Assembly: GCA_947629675.1 (NCBI GenBank) | Contig: CANREM010000012.1 | Coordinates: 1 to 48,066, forward strand | Reading direction: 5' to 3' | Source: an uncultured Clostridia bacterium | GTDB lineage: Bacteria; Bacillota; Clostridia; Christensenellales; Borkfalkiaceae | DNA: 48,066 bases | In this document: piece by piece, positions 10,745 to 19,277 of the stretch | How positions within the stretch are numbered: the first letter of the stretch is position 1 | How the letters are laid out: each line of letters begins with the position of its first letter | Translations under genes and position numbers: made by a program | The notes under the pieces: generated by a model | Told to the model about the DNA's origin: nothing | What the model saw: the letters and a program-made list of their open reading frames with translations, nothing else | Databases searched by the model: none

Positions 10745-10966
10745 ATGATCAACGAACCTTCGGTGGATGCCCTCATCAGAAAACTCGGCACGAACGAGGA
10801 CCCTCTCTCGCGCTATGAACTCTGCATCGTGGTCGCAAAGCGGACGCGGCAGATCATAGAGCAGATGCAGTCCACGGGTGCGACGGAACTCCCCGGCAAG
10901 CAAAAGGAGATCGTCGTCGCCTGCAACGAGATCATGAACGGCAAGTTCGTGGTCTCGAAAGACTGA
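10745..10966 (+). CDS. rpoZ: RNA polymerase omega subunit
   Basis: A 73-residue omega subunit that helps assemble RNA polymerase. It starts near the family pattern (P-S-V-D-A-L) and contains the core SRYELCIVVAKRTRQI. It follows gmk as in Bacillus and many Clostridia and is closed by an intrinsic terminator. coaBC, which follows rpoZ in Bacillus, is missing; priA comes next. Confidence 0.93.
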   Translation: MINEPSVDALIRKLGTNEDPLSRYELCIVVAKRTRQIIEQMQSTGATELPGKQKEIVVACNEIMNGKFVVSKD

Positions 10967-10967
10967 A

Positions 10968-10999
10968 AACCGCCCCGCCCTTCGCCGGGGCAGTTTTTT
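10968..10999 (+). terminator. Intrinsic terminator after rpoZ
   Basis: Stem GCCCCG / CGGGGC, extended by AAC/GTT across one mismatch, then six T. It lies just before the priA start, so it may limit read-through into priA. Confidence 0.85.
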
Positions 11000-11016
11000 C
11001 ATGAACGGATAGTAAG

Positions 11017-13188
11017 ATGTATGCCGAAGTCATCGTAGACGTCGCCCACAGCGACGTCGATAAGATATTCGATTATGCCTGCGAAGAGGATATCAAAGCG
11101 GGCATGCGCGTCGCCGTCCCCTTCGGGAAGGGGGTGACGACGGGCTTCGTCATGCGTGTCAAAGAGGAGACTTCCGTTCCCAAAGAGAGGCTCAGACACA
11201 TCCTTCGCACCGCGGAGGATTTCCCCGTTTTGACAGAGGAATCGCTCTCCCTCGCAAGGAGCATCGCCGCGCGCTACCGCGTGCCCATGGCACTCTCTTT
11301 GCGCCTCTTCCTTCCCTCCGAGATGCGGACGGGGAAGGTGGGGGTAAGATACCGCACCTTCTACCGCCTTTCGGGCGATTTCCCGCCCGTTCCTCCCCGC
11401 GCAAGGCAGCAGCTCGCCCTCATCGCCTTTTTGGAGGAAAACGGCGAGCAGGACTCCGCCCTCCTACGGGAAAAATTCGGCTCCGCCTTAAAAGCTCTCG
11501 AAGAGAAGGGCGCGGTCGTTGCCGAGAGGCGGCGCGTCTTTCGCGACCCCTACACGGGAAGTTCGGGCGAGAATGCCCCCAAAAAGCTCACGCCCGCACA
11601 GGCGGCGGCGGTCGAAAGGGTGCATGAGACGAAGAAGACGGTCTCCCTTCTCCACGGCGTGACGGGAAGCGGAAAGACGGAGGTCTATCTCACCCTCATC
11701 GCAGAAGTTTTGAAAGAGGGCAAGACGGCGATCTTCCTCGTCCCCGAGATCTCCCTGACGCCGCAGATGCTCTTCCAGCTCCGCGCCCGTTTCGGGAGCA
11801 AGGCGGCCATCCTGCACAGCGGCCTCACCCCGGGGGAGAAGTTCGACGAGTGGATGCGTCTGCGCGAAGGGGATGCCCGCATCGCCATCGGTGCGCGCTC
11901 CGCCATCTTCGCCCCCGTCGAGAATGTGGGCGTCATCGTCATCGACGAGGAACACGACGGAAGTTACTCCTCCGAGAGTTCCCCGCGCTACAATACCTTC
12001 GACATCGCCCTCCTCCGGGCAAAGCGCAACGGGTGCAAGATGGTCCTCGGGAGCGCGACGCCCTCGGTGGAGACCTACCGCCGCGCAAAGGAGGGGGAAT
12101 TCGAACTCATCACCCTCCCCGACAGGATCAACGCCCGCCCCATGCCCGAGGTACATATCGTCGATATGCGGCGGGAAGTGCGCCGCGGCAACCCCTCGGC
12201 GTTCTCCGCGGAGCTTCGCGAAAAGTTGCAAAGTTGCCTTGCACAGCACAAGCAGGCCATTCTCTTCCTCAACCGGCGGGGTTATTCGCAGACGGTCATG
12301 TGCCGTGACTGCGGCTATGTCGCAAAGTGCGAAAATTGCGACGTCTCCCTCACCTATCACAGCGAGGAGGACTGCCTCAAATGTCACTATTGCGGAGCAC
12401 GCTATCACATGCTCACCGCCTGTCCGCAGTGCGGAGGAAAGCACATCGGCTATGTCGGAACGGGCACCCAGCGCGTCGTGGGAGAACTCAAGAAACTCTA
12501 TCCTTCGGCCAACATCCTCCGCATGGATATGGATACGACGGGGGGAAAAGAGGGCCACTTCAAGATCTTAAAGCAGTTTTCGGAGCATAAGGCAGACATC
12601 CTCGTCGGCACGCAGATGGTCGCAAAGGGGCACGATTTCCCCGAGGTCACGCTCGTCGGCATCCTCGACGCGGACATGAGTTTGCACTTCCCCGACTATC
12701 GCAGCGGGGAGCGCACCTTCCAGCTCGTCACGCAGGTCGCGGGCAGGAGCGGAAGGGGGACGGAGGCGGGCGAAGTCGTCCTTCAGACCTACGACCCCGA
12801 CAATTACATCCTCCGCTTTGCGGCAACTTACGACTATGCGGGCTTCTACGCCCACGAGATCGCCATGCGGGAGGCGATGAGCTTTCCGCCCTTTGCGAAG
12901 ATCGTCCGTGTCATGGTCACGGGCGAGGAGGAAAGAGAGACCCTCGAGACGCTCCGCGAAGTCTATCAAAAGCTCCGATCGCTCTACGCCGCCCACACCG
13001 GGGAGTTCCTCTTCTTCAACCGCATGCACGCGCCCATCAAGCGCATCCAGAACAAATTCCGCTATCAGGTCCTCATGCGCCTTGCGGGAGGGAGCGACCT
13101 ACTCCAAAGCATCTATGACGCCTGCGCGGAGACAACTTATAAAAATACGCTCGTCTATGTCGAGGAAAACCCCGGCAATCTGAGCTGA
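11017..13188 (+). CDS. priA: Primosomal replication restart helicase PriA
   Basis: A 723-residue PriA helicase that reloads replisomes at stalled forks. It has the N-terminal 3'-DNA-binding domain (VIVDVAHSDVDKIFDY), Walker A GVTGSGKTEVY (about residue 217), the DEEHD box, LGSATPS, a zinc-binding insert with paired CxxC motifs (CRDCGY, CENCD, CHYCG, CPQCG, about residues 430-475), and the C-terminal helicase motifs GTQMVAKGHDFP and VAGRSGRG. It starts 18 bases after the rpoZ terminator with no clear promoter seen; def follows after 11 bases. Confidence 0.97.
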   Translation: MYAEVIVDVAHSDVDKIFDYACEEDIKAGMRVAVPFGKGVTTGFVMRVKEETSVPKERLRHILRTAEDFPVLTEESLSLARSIAARYRVPMALSLRLFLPSEMRTGKVGVRYRTFYRLSGDFPPVPPRARQQLALIAFLEENGEQDSALLREKFGSALKALEEKGAVVAERRRVFRDPYTGSSGENAPKKLTPAQAAAVERVHETKKTVSLLHGVTGSGKTEVYLTLIAEVLKEGKTAIFLVPEISLTPQMLFQLRARFGSKAAILHSGLTPGEKFDEWMRLREGDARIAIGARSAIFAPVENVGVIVIDEEHDGSYSSESSPRYNTFDIALLRAKRNGCKMVLGSATPSVETYRRAKEGEFELITLPDRINARPMPEVHIVDMRREVRRGNPSAFSAELREKLQSCLAQHKQAILFLNRRGYSQTVMCRDCGYVAKCENCDVSLTYHSEEDCLKCHYCGARYHMLTACPQCGGKHIGYVGTGTQRVVGELKKLYPSANILRMDMDTTGGKEGHFKILKQFSEHKADILVGTQMVAKGHDFPEVTLVGILDADMSLHFPDYRSGERTFQLVTQVAGRSGRGTEAGEVVLQTYDPDNYILRFAATYDYAGFYAHEIAMREAMSFPPFAKIVRVMVTGEEERETLETLREVYQKLRSLYAAHTGEFLFFNRMHAPIKRIQNKFRYQVLMRLAGGSDLLQSIYDACAETTYKNTLVYVEENPGNLS

Positions 13189-13199
13189 AAGGTGGTACT

Positions 13200-13655
13200 A
13201 TGATCCGTGAGATCGTACAGGTGGGGGACCCCGTCCTCCGCAAAAAATGCGAGAGCGTGAAGCGGTTCGACAGCGCGCTTTCCTCCCTTCTCGACGACAT
13301 GAAGGAGACGTTGGAGGCCGCCGACGGGGCGGGTCTCGCCGCTCCGCAGGTGGGCGTTCCCATCCGCGCCGTCATCGTCAGCGTTGACGAAGGCTACTTC
13401 GAATTTATCAACCCCATCTTCGTATGGCAGAAGGGGGAGCAGAAAGGGCCGGAGGGGTGCCTCTCCGTCCGCGGCAAGGCGGGCACCGTCGTCCGTCCCT
13501 CCAAGGTGAAAATTATTTTTCAGGACAGGAAGGGGGATAAATATTCCCTCGTCGCCCGCGACTTCTTTGCCCGCGCCGTCTGCCATGAACTCGACCACTT
13601 GGACGGCATTCTCTACACCGATAAAGCGGAGAACGTCCGCGACGCGGAGGAATGA
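13200..13655 (+). CDS. def: Peptide deformylase
   Basis: A 151-residue metalloenzyme that removes formyl groups from nascent proteins. The three family motifs are present: GAGLAAPQ, EGCLS and HELDH (the Cys and two His bind the metal). AAAGGTGG precedes the ATG. fmt begins directly after the stop codon, so the formylation and deformylation genes are coupled as in most bacteria. Confidence 0.97.
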   Translation: MIREIVQVGDPVLRKKCESVKRFDSALSSLLDDMKETLEAADGAGLAAPQVGVPIRAVIVSVDEGYFEFINPIFVWQKGEQKGPEGCLSVRGKAGTVVRPSKVKIIFQDRKGDKYSLVARDFFARAVCHELDHLDGILYTDKAENVRDAEE

Positions 13656-14585
13656 ATGAAGATTGTCTTTGCGGGCACGCCCGAATTTGCATTGGAACCC
13701 CTCACCGCGGTCATAAATGGGGGATATGAGGTCGTCGCCGTTCTTACCCAACCCGATAAACCGCAGGGGAGGAAGGGCACTTTGACCCCCTCTCCCGTCA
13801 AGGAGGAGGCCTTGCGGCGCGGCCTTTTTGTCCTTCAGCCCGAAAAACTCAGGACCGACTTTTCCGCCCTTGCTGCGCTGAAAGCCGACCTCATGGTGAC
13901 CTGCGCCTACGGCCAGATCCTCACGCAGGAAATTTTAGATCTCTTCCCCTTGGGGGTGTGGAACATCCACGCCTCCATCCTTCCCGCCTACCGCGGCGCG
14001 GCCCCCATCGCGCGCGCCATCATCGACGGCTGCCGCGAAACGGGCGTCACCATCATGAAGACCGAACTCGGGCTGGACACAGGGGACATCCTCCTTGCCG
14101 AACGCTGTCCCATCTACGACAGCGATGATTGCGGCACGCTCTCCGACCGTCTCTCCCGCCTCGGTGCCGAGCTTATCACCTCCGCCCTTCCCCTCATCGA
14201 AAGGGGGGACTATCCGCTCCGGAAGCAGGGCGAGGGCTTTGTCTGCAAAAAGGTGCAGCGCACGGAAGTGGATTTTTCGAGGAGTTCCCGCGAGGTCTCC
14301 TGTCTCATCCGCGGCCTCTCGCCTGCCCCCTTCGCCTACGCGAACGTGGGGGAACTTACCCTGAATTTTTGGTTTGCGGAGGAGGCTGCGTGCGAAGAGA
14401 CCGCCCCCGCCGGGACAGTCATCGAAGCCTCCCCGAAGGAGGGCCTTGTCATAAAGTGCGGGGAAGGTGCGGTGCGGATCTTGGAACTTCAGCCCGCGGG
14501 TGGGCGGCGGATGTCCGCACGCGACTTTTTGAACGGCAGAAAACTTACAAAGGGGATGCAATTTGATATTCCTCGAACCGTATGA
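13656..14585 (+). CDS. fmt: Methionyl-tRNA formyltransferase
   Basis: A 309-residue enzyme that formylates initiator Met-tRNA with 10-formyl-THF. The formyltransferase domain has VFAGTPEFAL at the start, the catalytic region HASILPAYRGAAPI (about residues 108-121) with Asn-His as expected, and LDTGDIL; a C-terminal OB-type domain follows. Its ATG directly follows the def stop. The end overlaps rsmB by 23 bases. Confidence 0.96.
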   Translation: MKIVFAGTPEFALEPLTAVINGGYEVVAVLTQPDKPQGRKGTLTPSPVKEEALRRGLFVLQPEKLRTDFSALAALKADLMVTCAYGQILTQEILDLFPLGVWNIHASILPAYRGAAPIARAIIDGCRETGVTIMKTELGLDTGDILLAERCPIYDSDDCGTLSDRLSRLGAELITSALPLIERGDYPLRKQGEGFVCKKVQRTEVDFSRSSREVSCLIRGLSPAPFAYANVGELTLNFWFAEEAACEETAPAGTVIEASPKEGLVIKCGEGAVRILELQPAGGRRMSARDFLNGRKLTKGMQFDIPRTV

Positions 14586-15777
14586 AGTACTCTCCAAGGT
14601 CTACCGCGACGGGGCACATTTGAAGCTCGCCCTCTCCGCGCTCCCCGCAGGGGAGAAGGGACGCACGGTAAGGCTCTCTTACGCCGTACTCGAAAACGAC
14701 GGCTATCTCAACTTGTGCGTCGCGAGTATCGCCAAGAAAAAGCCGCAGGAGAGCGTTCGCCTCATCCTCAAGATCGCGCTTGCCGCCATGCTGTTCGCGG
14801 ACATGGTACCCCCTATTGCCGTCAACGAGGCCGTCTTGCTTGCGCGGCATATCGGAAAAGGCGGGGCGGCGGGCTTTGTCAATGCCGCTCTTCGCGTCTT
14901 CAAAAAAGAGAATGTCGTCCTGCCCGAAGGGGACGAGGGACTTGCCATAATGAGCAATTTCCCGCCCTTTGCGATCAAGGCCCTCCGCGAGAAGTACGGC
15001 GATCGCGTACGGGACATCGTCCTCGCAAAGAGCCACGGCGTAAGCACGCGCTTTGTGCGCGGAATGGAGCGTTATCTCGCCCTTCCCCACGAGGATACCC
15101 CCTTCGAAAGCGTGAAAATTTTCAAGAATTTTGTGCGGGACGAGGGGTTCGAAAGGGGAGACTATACCTTCCAATCGGTGGGTTCCGTCGCCGTCTGCGA
15201 GGCGATCGCTCCCTGCGAGCATCTCCTCGACGCCTGCGCCGCCCCCGGCGGCAAGTCCGTCCTTCTCGCCGAGAAGTGCGGCCGCGTCACGGCATGCGAA
15301 CTGCACCCGCACCGCGTCGCCCTGATAAAAAGCTATGTCCGCCGCATGGGTGCGAAGAATATCGACGTTCTGCAAAGGGACGCCACCGCCTTCGACCCCG
15401 CTTGGGAGAAAAAGTTCGATGCGGTGCTGTGCGACGTCCCCTGCTCGGGACTTGGTACCGTTGCGGAGAACCCCGACCTTCCTTTGAGGAAAAACGAGGG
15501 CACCATGTCCGAGCTTAAGGCGTTGCAAAGCGCGATCCTCGCGAATTGTTCCCGCTATGTGAAGGCGGGCGGGGCCATCTACTATGCGACCTGTTCCATC
15601 CTTCCCGAGGAAAACGACGGCATGATAGCTGCCTTCCTCCGGACGCATCCCGACTTTTCCACCGAGGAAATTTCCTCCCCGCTCGCCCACGAAAGGGCCG
15701 CCTTCGGCCTGCAATTTCTTCCCGACAGGGCATTCGGTGCGGGCTTTTACATCGCAAAAATGAGGAGAAATATATGA
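14563..15777 (+). CDS. rsmB: 16S rRNA (cytosine967-C5)-methyltransferase
   Basis: A 404-residue rRNA methyltransferase with an N-terminal NusB-like helical domain and a C-terminal SAM-dependent domain. The SAM site is DACAAPGGKS, and the two catalytic cysteines are in DVPCSGLG and YATCSILPEEN. The start is TTG at 14563, inside fmt, chosen because AAAGGGG lies about 6 bases upstream and the family needs this N-terminal helix; no ATG is placed well. The stop overlaps the rlmN ATG (ATGA). Confidence 0.94.
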   Translation: MIFLEPYEVLSKVYRDGAHLKLALSALPAGEKGRTVRLSYAVLENDGYLNLCVASIAKKKPQESVRLILKIALAAMLFADMVPPIAVNEAVLLARHIGKGGAAGFVNAALRVFKKENVVLPEGDEGLAIMSNFPPFAIKALREKYGDRVRDIVLAKSHGVSTRFVRGMERYLALPHEDTPFESVKIFKNFVRDEGFERGDYTFQSVGSVAVCEAIAPCEHLLDACAAPGGKSVLLAEKCGRVTACELHPHRVALIKSYVRRMGAKNIDVLQRDATAFDPAWEKKFDAVLCDVPCSGLGTVAENPDLPLRKNEGTMSELKALQSAILANCSRYVKAGGAIYYATCSILPEENDGMIAAFLRTHPDFSTEEISSPLAHERAAFGLQFLPDRAFGAGFYIAKMRRNI

Positions 15778-16847
15778 AAGCCGTCCTGCAAGATCTCAGC
15801 CTCGAAGAGCTTTCCTCGCTCGTCCTTTCCGCGGGCGAGAAGGCTTTCCGCGCAAAGCAGATCTTCGAGGGCCTGATGCAGGGGAAAAAGCTCTCCGAGC
15901 TTCCCATTCCCCACGATCTTCGCGCGCATCTTCTCGAAACGTACGAGGACGAACCCGTCAGGATCAAGGAGACCTTTCTCTCCAAGGACGGCACGAAGAA
16001 GTACCTCTTCGAACTTGCCGACGGGAACCTCATCGAGGGCGTCCTCATGCACTACGACTACGGCAACACACAGTGCGTCTCCACGCAGGTCGGCTGCCGC
16101 ATGGGGTGCAAGTTCTGCGCCTCTACGCTCGGCGGCAGGATCCGCGACCTCACCGCGGGGGAAATTTTGGGTGAGATCGCGGCCGTCAACAGGCAAGAGA
16201 GGGGAACGCTTAAGGAGAGAGCGGTCACCAACGTCGTCCTCATGGGGAGCGGCGAACCCTTCGACAACTACGAGAATGTCGTAAAGTTTTTGCGCAATCT
16301 CACCGCGGAGGGCGGCCTGCATGTGAGCGCGCGCAACATCTCCCTCTCCACCTCGGGGCTTGTGCCCGAGATGAGACGCTTTGCCGGGGAGAACATCCCC
16401 CTCAACCTCACCGTCTCCCTGCATGCCGTGACGGACGAAGAACGCCGCCGCACGATGCCCATTGCAAACAGGTATACGATCGCCGAGATCTTGGACGCCT
16501 GCACCTATTACTTCGAAAAAACGGGCCGCCGCTACATCTTTGAATACAGCCTCATCGAGGGGGAGAACGCGGACATGGTACATGCGCAATCGCTCGCTGC
16601 TCTTCTGAAGGGGAGACCCTGCCACGTCAATCTCATCCGCCTCAACCCCGTCAGAGAGCGCGATCTGAAGGGAACGGACGAGCGCGCCGCACAGGCCTTT
16701 CTGAAGGCTTTGACCGCCCGCGGCATCTCCGCCACCCTCCGCCGTAGCATGGGTTCCGACATCGGCGGTGCCTGCGGCCAACTTCGCGCAAAATACACCG
16801 CGTCACCGTGTCATCCCGAGGGGCAAAGCCCCGAGAGGATCCCCTAA
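15774..16847 (+). CDS. rlmN: 23S rRNA/tRNA adenine-C2 methyltransferase RlmN, with repeat-derived tail
   Basis: A 357-residue radical-SAM enzyme that methylates A2503 of 23S rRNA and A37 of some tRNAs. The cluster motif is Cys108-x3-Cys112-x2-Cys115 (CRMGCKFC), and the catalytic C-terminal Cys334 lies in GGACGQLR. The ATG at 15774 overlaps the rsmB stop and follows GGAG. The family normally ends soon after GQLRAKY; here the frame runs on for about 18 residues into an R1-type repeat whose sequence gives the tail CHPEGQSPERIP and the stop codon. The enzyme core is complete, so function is probably kept. Confidence 0.95.
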   Translation: MKAVLQDLSLEELSSLVLSAGEKAFRAKQIFEGLMQGKKLSELPIPHDLRAHLLETYEDEPVRIKETFLSKDGTKKYLFELADGNLIEGVLMHYDYGNTQCVSTQVGCRMGCKFCASTLGGRIRDLTAGEILGEIAAVNRQERGTLKERAVTNVVLMGSGEPFDNYENVVKFLRNLTAEGGLHVSARNISLSTSGLVPEMRRFAGENIPLNLTVSLHAVTDEERRRTMPIANRYTIAEILDACTYYFEKTGRRYIFEYSLIEGENADMVHAQSLAALLKGRPCHVNLIRLNPVRERDLKGTDERAAQAFLKALTARGISATLRRSMGSDIGGACGQLRAKYTASPCHPEGQSPERIP

Positions 16848-17032
16848 AACGAAGTCCGAATCACCCGCGTCATCCCGCTTACCGCGTCATCCCGCATACC
16901 GCGTCATCCCTCTCACCGCATCACCGTGTCATCCCGAGGGGCAAAGCCCCGAGAGGATCCCCCAATACGAAGTCCGAATCACCCGCGTCATCCTGAGCTT
17001 GTCGAAGGATCCCCCAATACGAAGTCCGAAAA
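16802..17032. repeat. R1-type repeat array between rlmN and rpe
   Basis: Two near-identical R1 variants (GTGTCATCCCGAGGGGCAAAG, written here as its first half, then CCCCGAGAGGATCCCC and an ACGAAGTCCGAA end) begin near 16808 and 16926, a third variant with TCATCCTGAGCTTGTCGAAGG starts near 16987, and three short CGCGTCATCCC stubs lie in between. The first copy runs in frame from rlmN and supplies its stop. The last ends directly before the rpe ribosome binding site. In Bacillus prpC, prkC and rsgA occupy this place. Confidence 0.85.
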
Positions 17033-17044
17033 AAGGAGGCCACT

Positions 17045-17698
17045 ATGAACATCAAAATCGCGCCGTCCATTCTGTCTGCCGACTTTGCAAAGCTCGGCGA
17101 GGAGGTCGCCCTTCTCGAAAGGTGCGGTGCCGACCTCATCCACTGTGACGTCATGGACGGGAATTTTGTGCCGCCCATCACCTTCGGCGCGCAGGCCGTC
17201 GCGGCGATCCGTCCGTACACAAAACTTCCCCTCGACTGCCACCTCATGACCCTCCACCCCGAGACGCATATCGAGGAGTTTGTCAAGGCGGGCGCGGACA
17301 TCATCTCCGTCCACGTCGAGGCGTGCGGCAAAAATTTGCTTCCGCTTTTGAAAAAAATTCAAAGTTTCGGCATCAAGGCCTGCGCCGTCATAAACCCCGA
17401 GACGGCGGCGGAAGAGTTCTTTCCCGCCATGGAGATCGCGGACATGGTCCTTGTGATGAGTGTCCACCCCGGCTGGGGCGGGCAGAGATTTATACCGGAG
17501 ACCCTTGAAAAAATTCGCACCCTTCGCGCCCGGGCCGAGAGCATCGGCCGCCCCGATCTCGACATCGAAGTGGACGGCGGCATCGGCGAGGGGAACGTGA
17601 AGGAGGTCATCGCGGCGGGGGCAAACGTCATCGTCGCGGGCAGCGCGATCTTCTCCTCCCCCGATAAAACAGCTACCATATCGAGGCTTCGCGGATGA
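17045..17698 (+). CDS. rpe: Ribulose-phosphate 3-epimerase
   Basis: A 217-residue TIM-barrel enzyme that interconverts ribulose 5-phosphate and xylulose 5-phosphate. It shows APSILSADFAKL, the metal/catalytic region HCDVMDGNFVPPITFG, DCHLM, the MSVHPGWGGQ loop and DGGI at the phosphate site. AGGAGG lies 6 bases before the ATG, directly after a repeat. The stop overlaps an ATG that opens the thiN frame. Confidence 0.97.
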   Translation: MNIKIAPSILSADFAKLGEEVALLERCGADLIHCDVMDGNFVPPITFGAQAVAAIRPYTKLPLDCHLMTLHPETHIEEFVKAGADIISVHVEACGKNLLPLLKKIQSFGIKACAVINPETAAEEFFPAMEIADMVLVMSVHPGWGGQRFIPETLEKIRTLRARAESIGRPDLDIEVDGGIGEGNVKEVIAAGANVIVAGSAIFSSPDKTATISRLRG

Positions 17699-17766
17699 GC
17701 GGGGAGCGGAAAACATCTGTCATCCTCTTGAACGGTGAGCCGTACAGGGGGGGAGATCTCCGCTGA
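17695..17766 (+). other. Upstream frame fragment of thiN, ending after a G7 run
   Basis: ATG 17695 opens a 23-codon frame (MSGERKTSVILLNGEPYRGG, then stop at 17764-17766). Its VILLNGE stretch is the expected first beta strand of thiamine pyrophosphokinases. It overlaps the rpe stop as ATGA, the expected arrangement for the true thiN start. The run of seven G at 17747-17753 is the likely site of the frame change. Confidence 0.75.
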
Positions 17767-18325
17767 AAACGCCTACGTCATCTGTTGCGACGGCGCGTAC
17801 GCATGGGCAAAGAACAGAGTGCGCATCGACGAGAATTTGGGTGACTTCGACTCCCTCTTTGAGACGCCCCGCCCCGCGCCCCTCGAGAGATTCCCCTCCG
17901 AGAAGGATGAGACGGACGGCGAGCTTGCCGTGCGCCGAGCCTTGGACATGGGTGCCACCGATTTTGTTTTTTACGGCGGAGGCGGGGGCAGGGAGGACCA
18001 CTTTCTCGGCAATTTGCACCTTCTCTATAAAGCGATCGCGGCGGGAGCAGCTTCCGCCCTCCTTTGCACGAACGGCGCGGAGATCTTCCTTCTCGGCGAG
18101 GGCGAGCATGCCTTTTGCTGCAAAGCGGGGCAGACGATCTCCCTGTTGCCTTTCGGCGGCGACGCGCATATCATGGATTTGAGGGGCCTCAAGTACGCTC
18201 CCGACGACCTGAAGCTCCATTACGGCTCCACGCGCGGCATCTCCAATCTCACCTTGGGCGAAGAATTTTCCCTGAGGGTGGAAAAGGGCTGCGCGCTCGT
18301 CATCATCAACGAGGAGGTTGTATGA
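17735..18325 (+). CDS. thiN: Thiamine pyrophosphokinase, apparently frameshifted near its N-terminus
   Basis: The frame encodes most of ThiN, which makes thiamine diphosphate from thiamine. It contains CCDGAYAWA, the GDFDSL substrate/metal motif, KDETDGELA and GGGGGREDHFLGNL, followed by the C-terminal beta domain. As written the frame can only start at GTG 17735, which lacks the usual first strand. That strand (SVILLNGEPYRG) is encoded just upstream in another frame, starting with ATG 17695 overlapping the rpe stop. The two frames join if one G is removed from a run of seven G at 17747-17753. This may be a sequencing error, slippage-based phase variation or a fresh mutation. Confidence 0.88.
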   Translation: MSRTGGEISAENAYVICCDGAYAWAKNRVRIDENLGDFDSLFETPRPAPLERFPSEKDETDGELAVRRALDMGATDFVFYGGGGGREDHFLGNLHLLYKAIAAGAASALLCTNGAEIFLLGEGEHAFCCKAGQTISLLPFGGDAHIMDLRGLKYAPDDLKLHYGSTRGISNLTLGEEFSLRVEKGCALVIINEEVV

Positions 18326-18387
18326 TCTTCTGCTTCAAGCTCCCGAGAATGCTCGGTTGCATCGTTCGGCTGTTCTACAAGGGATGA
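18322..18387 (+). CDS. spoVM: Stage V sporulation protein M (21 residues)
   Basis: A 21-codon gene starting 4 bases after GAGGAGG and overlapping the thiN stop. Its core KLPRMLGCIVR lines up with KLPKFLGGIVR of Bacillus SpoVM, as I remember it, including the Pro that breaks the amphipathic helix and lets SpoVM sense the convex forespore membrane. The position, just after thiN, is the same as in Bacillus. SpoVM anchors SpoIVA at the start of spore coat assembly. This version is shorter by about five residues than the 26-residue Bacillus protein. Its stop overlaps the start of the dipeptidase gene (ATGA), so the two may be coupled. Confidence 0.85.
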   Translation: MIFCFKLPRMLGCIVRLFYKG

Positions 18388-19277
18388 AATACATCGATCT
18401 GCACACGGACGCTCTCACCAAACGTGAGGGCGTCTTTCAGGTAACAAATTCCCTTTTGGAGAAGGGCGGCTGCCTTCTTCAATGTTTTGCGGCCTTTCTC
18501 GAGGGGAGCAAACACCGCTTTCAGCGCGTTCTGTCTCTTTGCGATCGTTTCGACGCAATGTGCAAAGAAGAGGGCTATCTTCCCGTCAAACGCTTCTCGG
18601 ACATCACAGAAGAGGGCATCTGCGCCCTTTTAACGGTGGAAGAGGGTGGGGCGGCAGAGGGAAGCCTCGAAAAGCTCGAGAGGTTGTATCTTCGCGGCGT
18701 GCGCATGATGACGCTCACATGGAATTTTCCCAACGAGATCGGCTTTCCGCACACCTCACCCTCGGACATGGGTGGCCTCTCTTCCTTCGGAAAAGCCTGC
18801 GTGGAGCGCATGTGCGAGCTTGGGATGCTCCCCGACGTCTCCCATGGGAACGACCGCCTCCTTCACGAGACGGCCGAGATCTGCAGGGCAAAAAATTTTC
18901 CCCTCGTCGCCAGCCATTCCAACGCCCGCGCCGTGCATTTTCACACCCGCAATCTTTCCGACGGAGGCATCCGCGAGATCGCCGCGTGCGGCGGCGTCGT
19001 GGGCCTCAATTTCTATCACAAATTTCTGTCGACCGATGAGAGCGAGCAGGGCCAAAGGTCCGCCCTCCTTGCCCATGCGAAGCACATTCTGCATATCGGC
19101 GGGGAGGACGTCCTTGCTCTCGGCTCGGATTTCGACGGCGCGCCCCCGAACCCATACCTTCCGAACGCCGCCTCCGTCCCCCGATTTCTCGATGATCTCG
19201 AGAAAACTTTCGGCGCGCGCATCGCCGAAAAGATCGCCTGTAAGAACGCGCTCCGCGTCCTCGAAAGCCTCGGATGA
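18384..19277 (+). CDS. Membrane dipeptidase-like protein, peptidase family M19
   Basis: A 297-residue member of the M19 renal-dipeptidase family, zinc enzymes that cut dipeptides (often D-containing). Metal ligands are visible: HTD at residues 8-10, the Glu in LLTVEEGG, His in DVSH, HSN, and Asp in GSDFDG. There is no signal peptide or lipobox, so it is probably cytoplasmic. The ATG at 18384 has AAGGG directly next to it, too close for a normal ribosome binding site, so translation may depend on ribosomes finishing spoVM. A terminator overlaps the end of the gene. Confidence 0.9.
   Translation: MKYIDLHTDALTKREGVFQVTNSLLEKGGCLLQCFAAFLEGSKHRFQRVLSLCDRFDAMCKEEGYLPVKRFSDITEEGICALLTVEEGGAAEGSLEKLERLYLRGVRMMTLTWNFPNEIGFPHTSPSDMGGLSSFGKACVERMCELGMLPDVSHGNDRLLHETAEICRAKNFPLVASHSNARAVHFHTRNLSDGGIREIAACGGVVGLNFYHKFLSTDESEQGQRSALLAHAKHILHIGGEDVLALGSDFDGAPPNPYLPNAASVPRFLDDLEKTFGARIAEKIACKNALRVLESLG

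Noticed and set aside
17690..17735. TPP riboswitch ahead of thiN
   Set aside because: No CUGAGA-type THI-box element is seen, and thiN is translationally joined to rpe.
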